From a virus: 35,481 nucleotides of DNA. The notes beneath the pieces are model-generated. The model made no database searches. It was given only the letters and a program-made list of their open reading frames with translations, and was not told the origin of the DNA. The translations under genes and the position numbers were made by a program. Of this stretch, positions 16,643 to 27,500 are shown one piece after another. The number at the start of each line of letters is the position of its first letter. Positions within the stretch are counted from its first letter, which is position 1. The DNA lies in the IMG/VR virus record IMGVR_UViG_3300017783_000089, positions 1 to 35,481 of that record, one strand, 5' to 3'.

Positions 16643-18460
16643 TCAGAATTCGATAACAAGTTTGATATCTTCAATCTGGTCAGGAGCGCGGGTGATTAGT
16701 CTTCTGTTTTCAATGTAGATCAGATCACCAGAGTTATTATCAACTTCAGGTGTTCCGATACCGTTGGTTAGCGTGACGCCTTCAACAGAACCGTTAACAG
16801 TAGTGTCTGGACTTCCACCAGAGTTGGATGAAGCACCAGTGACTGCTGCAGAACCATTTGCTTCAAAGAGACGAACCTTACCGTCGCTATCAAGATGCTC
16901 AGCAGGAGACTGATAATACTTGAGGATGCCATCGGTTGTAGAACCGTTGTCTAGTACCCATGAAACAACTGTACCGTATGCAGTACCACCAGTTACAGTC
17001 TGCGAAATCTTTTCGTCAGCGATGTAGTCAGTACCACCAGTACCAGTGATCTTAACTGCATATAGACCGTTGAGGGTATCAGCGGTAGCAAATGTAGTAG
17101 TTCCTTGGTTGTATGGGTCCTTAAGAATACCAATTCTACGGAAATCGTTGTCAACAGGGAAGTCTCCAGCACCTTCAGCATAGGTGAGGCGAATGTTGGT
17201 CATAACGCGCTTAGCGTTGAGCTCTAGTTCCATATCAGAACCATGACCACCCTTAGGAGGTACGACTACTTCAATAGATCCAGTGAAACCACTAGGAGTT
17301 GCGACTGCACTACTTAGTGCTTGATCTCCAAAGAGGTTACCGTTAGCAAGAGAAACAGAAGCGTATGTATAACCAGTTCCGTTAACTGCAACAGAAACGG
17401 AAGTAGGATCAATAGCACCACCAGCAGTGGTAGTGAACTGTACAACACCGTTAGCACCATCACCACGGATTGCGGTGTATAGTGTCTGTGCTGCAGGTAG
17501 GTTGCTACCTGCATCTTCTACGACAGCAACGTTGACTGCACCAGGAACTGCTGCGTTCTGAGTGGCAACACGAGTAGCGTTGTTAGAAAGAACGATTGGC
17601 ATGAAGTCCGAAGAGAGGAAACGGAGTACGTCATCGGTAGGAAGCGTGAACAAATACTTCCAAACATAACCAGCACCAGATGCTTCTGTGTAGATGCCGT
17701 TGGCATAGTTACCAGAAGTTGTGCTTGGTTCTTCGGTTGCATTCTGACCAGATGGGTTAGCAGAACTTTCACCGTTGTAAAGGCACTTGAATACTTCGTA
17801 AGTGCTATTCATTACATAGAACTTAGCGTCAGCAATGCTGGTCTGACCTGTAGCAGATGCTTTACCTAGTTGACCGCCACCTGCAGGAGTTCCTGAGTAG
17901 TCGGGCTTGTACATGTCAAACTTAGGATTGGCAACTAGATCCCAGTTGTAACGACGAATGACGGCACGGGCAAACTCGCTGGTGATTCTCTTAGCAGCGA
18001 TAACGTCGTCATAAACTTCAAACTTCTCAGTTTGGTTGTCTAGTGGAAGGGGTGGCTCGTTTTCTGTACCATAACGATAGACACCTGCTTTAGCAGTAGT
18101 ACCAGTGTCGGATCCGCCAGAATACTCTTTGAGAGCAGCACCTAGGGCACCAGGAGTGGAATTAACGCCAGAGGAACCAAAGATTCCAGACAAAAGAACG
18201 GCACCATCATAAACTTTGGCAATAGTTCCTCGGAATGTAGCAGCACCATAGTTGGCACCTACGTAAACTTCTGCACCTTCCGAAAGAGCACCACCCGTTA
18301 CAGAGTATGTCTCAAGGTACGCATACCAGGGTTGTGGGCGACCCACAAAGAAATACATTCTAGAGCGTTCTGCACTGGTGTCATTCGGACCCTCAGTTAA
18401 CGACTCAAGAAATTGTTTCGCGTTAAAAATTCTAAACTTATCAGAGATAATAGCAGCCAT
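16643..18460 (-). CDS. 8: Baseplate wedge protein gp8-like, enlarged
   Basis: Homologue of T4 gp8, a dimeric subunit of the baseplate wedge. Recognisable gp8 features are the N-terminal ISDKFR, FFVGRPQPW at residues 37-45 (T4: FGRSEPW) and GYVWKYLFTLP at 264-274 (T4: YVWEYLFEIP). T4 gp8 is 334 residues; this one is 605. The extra length is mainly after residue 290 and contains G-x-x-Y beta modules (NGTGYTYAS, GTGGTDYIADE). Position after gp6 and the gp7-site protein matches T4 order. ATG 18460 is preceded by GGAACGGAAA and by two overlapping late-promoter octamers; a strong terminator follows the stop. Confidence 0.88.
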   Translation of the reverse strand: MAAIISDKFRIFNAKQFLESLTEGPNDTSAERSRMYFFVGRPQPWYAYLETYSVTGGALSEGAEVYVGANYGAATFRGTIAKVYDGAVLLSGIFGSSGVNSTPGALGAALKEYSGGSDTGTTAKAGVYRYGTENEPPLPLDNQTEKFEVYDDVIAAKRITSEFARAVIRRYNWDLVANPKFDMYKPDYSGTPAGGGQLGKASATGQTSIADAKFYVMNSTYEVFKCLYNGESSANPSGQNATEEPSTTSGNYANGIYTEASGAGYVWKYLFTLPTDDVLRFLSSDFMPIVLSNNATRVATQNAAVPGAVNVAVVEDAGSNLPAAQTLYTAIRGDGANGVVQFTTTAGGAIDPTSVSVAVNGTGYTYASVSLANGNLFGDQALSSAVATPSGFTGSIEVVVPPKGGHGSDMELELNAKRVMTNIRLTYAEGAGDFPVDNDFRRIGILKDPYNQGTTTFATADTLNGLYAVKITGTGGTDYIADEKISQTVTGGTAYGTVVSWVLDNGSTTDGILKYYQSPAEHLDSDGKVRLFEANGSAAVTGASSNSGGSPDTTVNGSVEGVTLTNGIGTPEVDNNSGDLIYIENRRLITRAPDQIEDIKLVIEF

Positions 18461-18497
18461 TGTTTTTCCGTTCCGACGTAGGGGTTTGTGCCAAAGT

Positions 18498-18511
18498 TAT
18501 TTATATTTATA
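18498..18511 (-). promoter_or_regulatory. Two overlapping TATAAATA late-promoter octamers upstream of gp8
   Basis: The minus strand reads GGTATAAATATAAATAAC, containing TATAAATA twice with a two-base overlap (18504-18511 and 18498-18505). They lie 38-51 nt before the gp8 ATG in a 58-bp gap. A CTAAATA (18516-18522) covers the stop codon of the preceding gene. The double site is the strongest late-promoter signal in the window. Confidence 0.82.
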
Positions 18512-18518
18512 CCGATAT

Positions 18519-21500
18519 TTAGGAAATTGAGAACGGTACGATTTCGTCTCCGCTCGCAATAGTAGTAGTTCCTCTCAGTAAGGTACATCCTGTAAAGGAT
18601 GTTGCAGTTGTGCCCGTATATTCTATCACAGATCCGCTCTCGGTAAATAAGTGACCTGATGATGGGAAGTACGTTGTATCCGCAACTGCGATGGTAGATG
18701 GTATTGAACCACTTGATGTGGTTATGGTGACAGGGTTTTGGATAGATGGATTACCAAGATTCCACTTTTGACCACTGAGAGTAAAGTTTGAATTTGCCCT
18801 CTTAACAAAGTCATTGATGGAAACTGCGGCAAAATATCTCTCGAAGTGCTGGATAGACCAGTTAGAAACATTTGCCGTGCCATCATCAAATCCAACTGTT
18901 GTCCAGTTGCCAATATTGGAACCTAAGTTGCCAACAGTATACTCTCCTTGGTATGTATTCAATCCCTCATCTGCGTTAACAAGGTCAATAACAATGGAAT
19001 TTCTCTTAGTGACGGTTTTTGCTATGAGAGTAACAGGTCCATTATTTCTTGTTTCAACAGGGTTAGTGAAGAATACTTCCTCTTGGTAGAAGTCAAGTAG
19101 ACCACTCGGTGGTGTGAATAGTAAGAGCGCAGTAGACTCTCTCCTTACAGAGTAATCAAATACAACATTGATTTGTTGATCAGTACGAACAGTGGTCTCT
19201 TGATATGTAATGACCATTGGGTCAATACCAACAACACCAGTCTCGATGAGTGAATTTCTAACAAACGATACAGTAGAAATAGATTCCGTATCAATCTGTA
19301 CTTGTAGTCTGAGAATACTTAATCTGTCAGTAGTTCCAGGAAGTGTTGTAGATCCACCCTGTACTTGTAACGTTCTTAAAGACTCAACAGATGCTGAGGT
19401 TGAAGAAGATACAGAACTGATACTCTGAATTGTATTGACGCCACCAGGAATAACAGATACAAGATCTTTTAGCTGACGGACAAAAGTTCCTGCAATCCAC
19501 AATTGATCATTTGTTCCTTCCTGTCCTCTTTCGCAGAAGAGGAAACGATCTTCATACTTACGTGGGTAGTAAATAACCTCGTTACCAACCAGAATTTTTC
19601 CGTTAGAGGAGAACTGGGATGTATCTGGAATGTATACAATAGTAGAACCTTGTGGAAGGTCCGTTTGTAAGAAGGCACCAGCAGCATTGTATGTTTTTCT
19701 TTCCAGGAATGTACTATCAATTTCTCTCTGAACAGTCGTAGTGATTGCTCTAGAGGTAGAAATAACAGATGCACTAATGACATTAGGTGCAGCAGTAGCA
19801 GCAACAGATACAATCTGTCTGGTTACATCAGGTTTCACCATTGCAATAGGAGTGATCCTATCTGTAGATCTTTGGCGAACAACAATACCAGGCTGGTCAT
19901 CACCAGTTGGCATATCGTTCAATTGCTCTACAGGCCAGATGTTATCAACAATTTTTCTCTCAATTAGATATGGAGAGATGAGCAAGAACGATGAAATATA
20001 TGCTGCGAGTGGTGGTGGAAGTGTAATAGGTGTAACTTCAGATTGAATTGTAATCGATTGTTTTACAACACTCTGTACACCAATTTTGATAACACTTACT
20101 TCAATATCATTAGAACGAATATGTTTATAGTTCCTTGTTACAACTGCTTTTGGTATATCAGTATAACCACTACCACCATCAATTAACTCAACTGCGATTA
20201 CATTACCATTACTTACAATAACAGCAGCTTTAGCACCACCACCATTACCATTCTTCGGTACAAACTCTACCTGTGGTGGAGTGTAATATTGATATGCGGT
20301 TCCTTCTGCACGGGATCCGTTAGACCTGAATACTTTTCTATTCCAATCTAATCTTTCAATTTTACCCGTTAAATTGCCACTGCCGTCTTTCTCCATGATT
20401 GGAGTAATACTCAGACCTTCACCACGAGTAATGCCATTATAAGGTGATACTGTATATGTACCGTAATGATCAGAAGTAACATCACTATTATTTCTATATT
20501 CTTTAGAATATACGTTAGGTGCTACCTTTTTAATAGTTCTTGGTTTGTCTTCACCGTCGATTTTAATTACATCTCCAGGTGCAACCTTAAAGAATCCTTT
20601 TTTAGTTAGAGCATCATTAGTATTAGCAACATCGTTTTTAAACCAAGTTTGTGATTCTCTAGAAAGAATAGTAATTCCATCTGCATCTACATTATTTGTA
20701 GTTAATGTACAAGTATAAGTTGCAGTATCAATAGTAAATGTTGGACCATTTGGATTCAAGAAAATACCAATTTTGATGTCTAAGGTAGGATCAAATGTAG
20801 TGTTATTGGATCTTAGTTGGAACTTGAAGTCAGTGCCTTGAATATAGTAGTTGACCATTTTGCCAAGAGGATTCTTAGCACCAGATGGCAACTCTTGATA
20901 CAACCAGACATTTGCATAATTAGATGGATAACCTTTATCAGAATTCCACCAATCATTATAACCAAAATAAACTGTGCTAGCACCATTACCGACTGTTAGT
21001 GTCTTATTATAAAGGTAACTGCCAGGTTCGTGGTCATACAGAGTAACTACTTTTTCGTAATCTTTACCATATAGTAGTCTCATATCAACTACATCTTCTT
21101 TCCTTAGGGGATACTTGAATGTAATTGCGGGTCCAGAAATCTCATATGCAGATTCATAATCTTGAAGTACACCATTGACAAGGACGATCAGGAAGTCTCT
21201 ATCCTCAACGTTGTAAACCGTGTCTGTGTCTACAGATTTAATAAGGAATGGACCTTTAGAAGAATAGTCATCTTCAAGAATTAGTGTCTTATCAGTTGTG
21301 TATCTCTTATAGCTACCGATGTTGAAAGCAAAGAATTTCTCAACAGCAGTTGGTTCACCAATAGTTTTAGCAGTGATGTCTTGATCCCAAATTGGTGGAG
21401 AATCAAATACAATTTGGTTGGGATTTTTGGTTCTATCAATATAGTAAGCATCAAATGCAGGTTCAAATGAATTGAACTTATTACGCTGTACAACACCATT

Positions 21501-24500
21501 GAGTACAACAATCAGGTCATCTTCTGGTCCTGGTAATTGAACAGCAGTGTCATCCTCATAATATAGGTCAAAGACTGTAGTTTCTCCGTCGATATAATCA
21601 GGAAGAGATCTAGTTTCTGTAGATCCTGTGATAGTAGAAGTAATATTTGTTGTCAACTCAGAAATAGCAGATACAACAGTTGCACATTCGGAAGATGGTA
21701 ACTGATTATCTGGAAGAATATTTAAGTTTGTAATTGGAGTTGTATTTGTATATGCTCCAGTCTTGTTTGAATTGTAGTAAGTTTTGCCGAGAACTGTTGG
21801 ACCACTATTAAAGATAGTATCAATGATGTCATAATACGTATTCAACGCTGCAGCAACACCAGCACATGCAGGAGAGTTAGCATCAGCAATAACTTCGCCG
21901 TTGATAACAGGTGCGATAGTTGTATAGATGCTAGTTCCAGGCAATGTTTGTCTCATTGCCAGAACACAAAGTTCATTCAATACTTTATCATAAGTTGCTA
22001 GTGTTTGTGGCAACTGATCATTGATATATGCTAATTTGCTTCCAATGAAGTATAGTTCTGCATATTCAACAATTTTATAGTTACCACCATACCTTAGATG
22101 ATCAACAACACGATCAATCAGAATACCAGTGTCTCTTCTACACTTGGTTTCCTTGGATGACCAGTTAACTAATGGATAAGTTGCCTTTGCCCAATTTACA
22201 GAGTAGTCAATAATATACTCTCTATTCTTGGCAATTAGATCAGAACCATCATAGAATGTTCCGTTATTGGTTCCAGCAAATGTGAATGTTACCTGATTCA
22301 AACCATTGAATACAGGTGCAACTGTCAATGATGTTCCAGGACCAACAGAATACTGATCTCCAGGAGTTACAACACCCGTTGCTGTGGGTAGTGTAGTATC
22401 TACAGTCTGGGTGCCATTTAAGTAAGTGTTGCCAGGAGCAGCAGAACCAGCAGGAGGTGTGCCGCTAGTGATAAGAGCATTAGCAGATACTCTTACTTGA
22501 GTATCGTTGATAATCTCGGTAACCTTAATATTATTAGCAGATGGGAATGCTCCACCAGCACTGATGTGTGCTCCAATAGCAACATTAGAACTGTCTGTAA
22601 CTGTGATAACATCATTACCAGCAGTCCAAGAAGCATTAACTTCAATCCAATCCCAGTTTCTAACTGCTAGTTTTGCTAATCTAACTGCATATTCAATTGC
22701 AGCATTAATGTAAACTTCATATGTATCATACTTAGTGACGAAATCTGCTGCGTAATCCAAGGATTTGACGTTACCACCAAATCTAATATCATGATCAAGA
22801 GCTATCATAGTTAGTCTAATGTCATCCTTAAACTTAGGTTCTAGGATGTTCCATGGAATAGTATTATTACTAATTACAGAAGCATACTGTGACTCAAACC
22901 AACCAATAGTCTCAGCAATAATAAAATCTGTGTTTTTCTCAATTTGATTGGCAGCATCAATCCATGTACCACCTCTCTGATAGATATTTCTTACTTTCTT
23001 AAGTGTAGACTGACTTACACCAGGATCTCTAAAGTAGAATAGTCTGGCTAACAGTTTCTGTTGTGGTACTTTCTGACCCTCTATAATTTGTTCACCTAAA
23101 GGAGGAGCAGCAAATGTGATAGTGCTACCAGAAATAGAATATGCAACTCCAGGTTCTTGAATCACACCATCAAGAGTAACAATTAGAGATTGATTGTTAT
23201 ATGGGACAATAACACTGTTATTATTTTTCTCTCTAAGATTAAATGTTGTAGTTCCAACTAGTTGACCATTAGAATTAAACCTTCCATCAAAAGGAGTATC
23301 TAACTTAACTTCGGCAGATAACAAATCAGCAAAGTTATATTCTTGTACAGAAACCGTACCTGTACCTTCTTTTGCTCTATAGTCTTCAATTCTTTGAACA
23401 GTTTGAGTGACAACTCTACGGGTGTTCTCTACTGTAATTTTATTTTTCTCTGGATCCCAAAGTTGTACAACACTGAAATGTGATGACTTTGGCATTTCCG
23501 TTGGCATCTCTGAAGATGCTACTGGATCAATGATTACCTCACCAAACAGTTTCATGCCTGCTGGATGAGTTGTATTCTTGATCAAGTCTCTCCAAATATT
23601 AATTGGAGTTCTAGATTTAATTACATACGAATAATCCTGATAGAAGAAAGAATCTGTCAGTCTTTGATTACTGTTACCGACTCTACCTCTGTCAGATGTA
23701 TAGTATCCTTGGTTATCATAAGAAGATCTAATGTCTAGAGAAAACTTAGTTACATAGGTCGCAAAAATCTCTCCAGTGTTTCCTGAACGCAGACTTTCTA
23801 CAATGTAGTTTTCTCTAAACTCACCAGTGATGTTAACAATAGAAAGCAGATTAGAACCTTCGCGCCATTCAGCAACAGTTCCTCTTGCAACTTCAATGTT
23901 GTTGATCGTCTGTACTACAATTTCACCTTTATCAAATGCATTATTAGGATAGTTCTTCAGTGCATAGACATATGGTGTAGTATAATCAGAATATAATGTT
24001 TTATCTTTATGGAAAGAAGCACCGTTTCTAATTATAGAAACATTTTTAGGTACACCAATATCTTCACCTTGTGCAAATAGTTTTACATCAGATTCAATAA
24101 CTGCAATTGTTGGTGCAGAAGTATAACCCTTTCCTTTTGTTTTTACTTTAATATCAAATACTTTACCACCTGCACCCATCGTGACAGTAAATGATGCATC
24201 GATGCCTCCTTTGGCATCTGTTACTACTACAACTGGTTTGGAGTAATTTGAACCAAAAGTGTCAACTCTTACACCAGTAATTGTATTGGTGAAAGAGTCA
24301 AACAATACAGTAGCAGATGCCAGGTTGTCTTCTGATGGGAATACACCAGTAATAATTGGTGTCTTTCTGTATGTGTCACCAATATTTGTAATATCAACCT
24401 TACTAATTCCACCAACAGAAAATGCTGACGTTGTTGTATAGGTGATAGATCCACTACCATCATACTGTGGTGTTTTCTCCAAAGAATAGCAAATTCTATT

Positions 24501-27500
24501 TGAAGTAACGTAGTTTACTACCCTTCTACCTACAAGAGGATCATTAATAATTTGAAGGTATGAATCTTCTGATGAAATTATGTTGTTCCTATCAAAGTAG
24601 TAGTAATTAGAGAACTCAGTTGGTCTCTTAACATTATATGTGTTAGTTGCGTCTGTTGAACCAAAACCAAACTTAAGTTCGATTTGTGCTCCAGATGCTC
24701 CAGGAAGAATAGCAGATTCTACTTTTTCTACTGGAACTAGGTTAAAACTTTTACTTGGGCTGAAGTCTAAGTAAGTTCCAGACAAAGAACTATCCGATGT
24801 ATCAAAGACATACTTATAGTATTCTTGAATTTCAATAATTGGATTTGTCTGATAAGTGCCACTCGTTCCTCTCTTAAACTCAAACTTATTAGTTGCAACA
24901 CTAGCATTGACAATATCAGTCAATCTTTGTGGACTACTATTGTCAAAGAACGAATCAAATGATGTAACAGGAGTCAGATTATTGAGAATGGTTGAAGACG
25001 GATAAACAATGAATAGTTTATGTGTTACTGGATCATAGGTAACAGTTTCAGACCCATTGACTTGGAAATTAGCGTCAAAATTATATCTTCCTTTGTAAAG
25101 AACAAATGGTGCGTTATCGTAATGATCTACGGCAGTTGTTCCCTCTTGTGCTCTTTCTACAGTTAGAGTATTGCTAGAGATTGACGATACCTTGACAATC
25201 TCAGTATCAATCGTTGCTAGATCGTTTATAGAAAATCTGGATGCATCATCAATAGTAATTTTAGTTGACTCTCTGGAAACTCCAACGTGGTCAACGTATA
25301 CTTTTAGTCTCTGTGTGCTTTGAGAAGCACCAGATCTACCCAACTCCACATCATCTATAGAAAGTAAATCTTCTCTCTCGTAACCAGTGCCACCATCGGT
25401 AATTTGAATATCAGTTACATATCCATCAGTGCCTACAACAATATTTGCTGTTGCATCAGATCCAGAACCACCAGTTAGTGGAATGTTTGTATAACTGCCT
25501 GCCGTATAATCCCAACCAACATTATATACGAGTAGACGACCAATACCAGTGTAATTTACTTTGGTAGTGATTGTTGGTGGGATTAATTGTAAATCTTGAT
25601 AGATTCTCTTTCTGACATAATATGTTGTTGTCTTGGTTGCATCATCAGGATTGATTGCAACGTTAACAACATCATTTAGACCAATACCATGGTTTTCAGA
25701 AGTTTGAATTAGAGCTACCAACTGGTTTACATCAAACGGTTCTAAACCATCACTTAATGAGACGAAACCTGTAATTTTAGTACCAGAGGTATCACTTAAA
25801 TTATTACTTGCTAGGTAATGCTCTGCAAGGTTTGCTTCTGTCTCAAAGTAGTATGGAGATGTGCCAGTTGCAACGTCATTAGAAGTTGTTGGGTCATTGT
25901 CGTAATCTGCAGATGGCAGAACTTTTACAGTAACAACGTTTGAATCTGCTGTTGTAGCAAGAACTTCACCAAATGCTACTTGTGCTACAGCACCATCAGT
26001 TAATTTTAGAATCGATCCTACTGAATAAGAAGATGCTGTATCTAACTGAAGATTCAGAACTTTAATCGAAGCAGAGAAGGTATTTGTAGTATCAAAGGTT
26101 CCCTGTACATTTCTAAGAACAACAACATTATCATTTCTTACAGTACCTACAATCTCACCAGAAGATCCAGTAGAAGGTTGAGTTAAAGTGTCTCCATCAA
26201 ACAGATATGCTGGATTAACAATTTCTAATCTGGTTGCCTTGATTTCGGTAGATTCTAACCAGTCAACATTTTTACCTTTTAGTTCAGATACAGTTGCTTC
26301 TGCACCAAATCCTTCTGTGCCAGTGTTATTAAAGAATAGTTTAGATCCAACACTGAAAGTGTTTGTTGAGGAAACAATATCAATATTGTCGATACTACCA
26401 CTCTTAACATCATTAACTGTAGCAAGGAAGTTTCCACCATTGCTAGGAGTTCCAGACCTATAAAAACGTCTTACGTTTGTAGGTAGATTTGTTTGTGATA
26501 TGTCTGAGTTGTAATTAGAATCAACAGGCAGAGAATAGAAATTTTCTCCAAGAATATATGGATATTGTGGTTCTTGTTGACTATTGATAGTCAAGAAGTA
26601 TGCATACACTCCTGTTGGAAACTCTGGAGTTACACAATATCTTCCATTGTTCTGATCAAGCAGTCCACTACGATGTCTATACTCATAATCATCAATAAAT
26701 GTTCCTAAAGTATATGTGGAAGTAGATGGTCCCTCAAGACGACTTGTTTTTAGAATATAACTAGAAGTCATCCTAGTGATGCTAGATGCAGCATTTAGTG
26801 GATTCTCATATCCAAATGGTCCATAGATGGGGTTGCCATCATATGCATATCCAATAATAGGAGAGTGTGTTTTGCTTGCTGGTTCTTGGAAAGTAGAACT
26901 AAGGTTGTCATTTAAGGCAACACGAAGAGATTTTGGATTACCTAGATGTCCATAACCGTATTCTAGTTCTTTATTATAATTTTCAAACAGATATCCATAC
27001 TCATCATCTAGTTTTGTCTCTAGTTTGGTATATCTGTTCTTTACCCACTTCTTGATAGTAGCTACACCTGTCGCTCCAGATCCAACAGGAAAAACAATTA
27101 CTTCAATATTATTCTGTGAATAGAACTCACCTTCGTTAATTACTTCATAACCAGTAACTTTACCACCTTCAATTGTAGCAACATATTCAGCAAATCTACC
27201 TCTTCCTACCTTATCTCTAATTAAAATTGTAGGTGGAACAGAATAGTATTCTCCTTGATTGTCAATTAAAAGACTTGTTACTTTGCCTTGAGTTACAACA
27301 GCACGAACAATAGCACCTCTACCCGAGAGAATTTCTACTCTTGGAGTTTTCGAGTATTGACTTGGGTTTCTTAATTCAACAGACTCAACAAATTCTCCAG
27401 ATAGTTTTGCGACTGCTCTTCCAGGTACACCATCTACAAGAACGTTTGGTGGTGCAGTATATTTGGTTCCTTTGACGGTAACATCAATTTTTTCTAGTTT

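Noticed and set aside
18481-18492. GGCACAAAC near gp8 matching half of the palindrome at 32983-33002
   Set aside because: Only a half-site of nine bases with no second arm; a chance match is likely.
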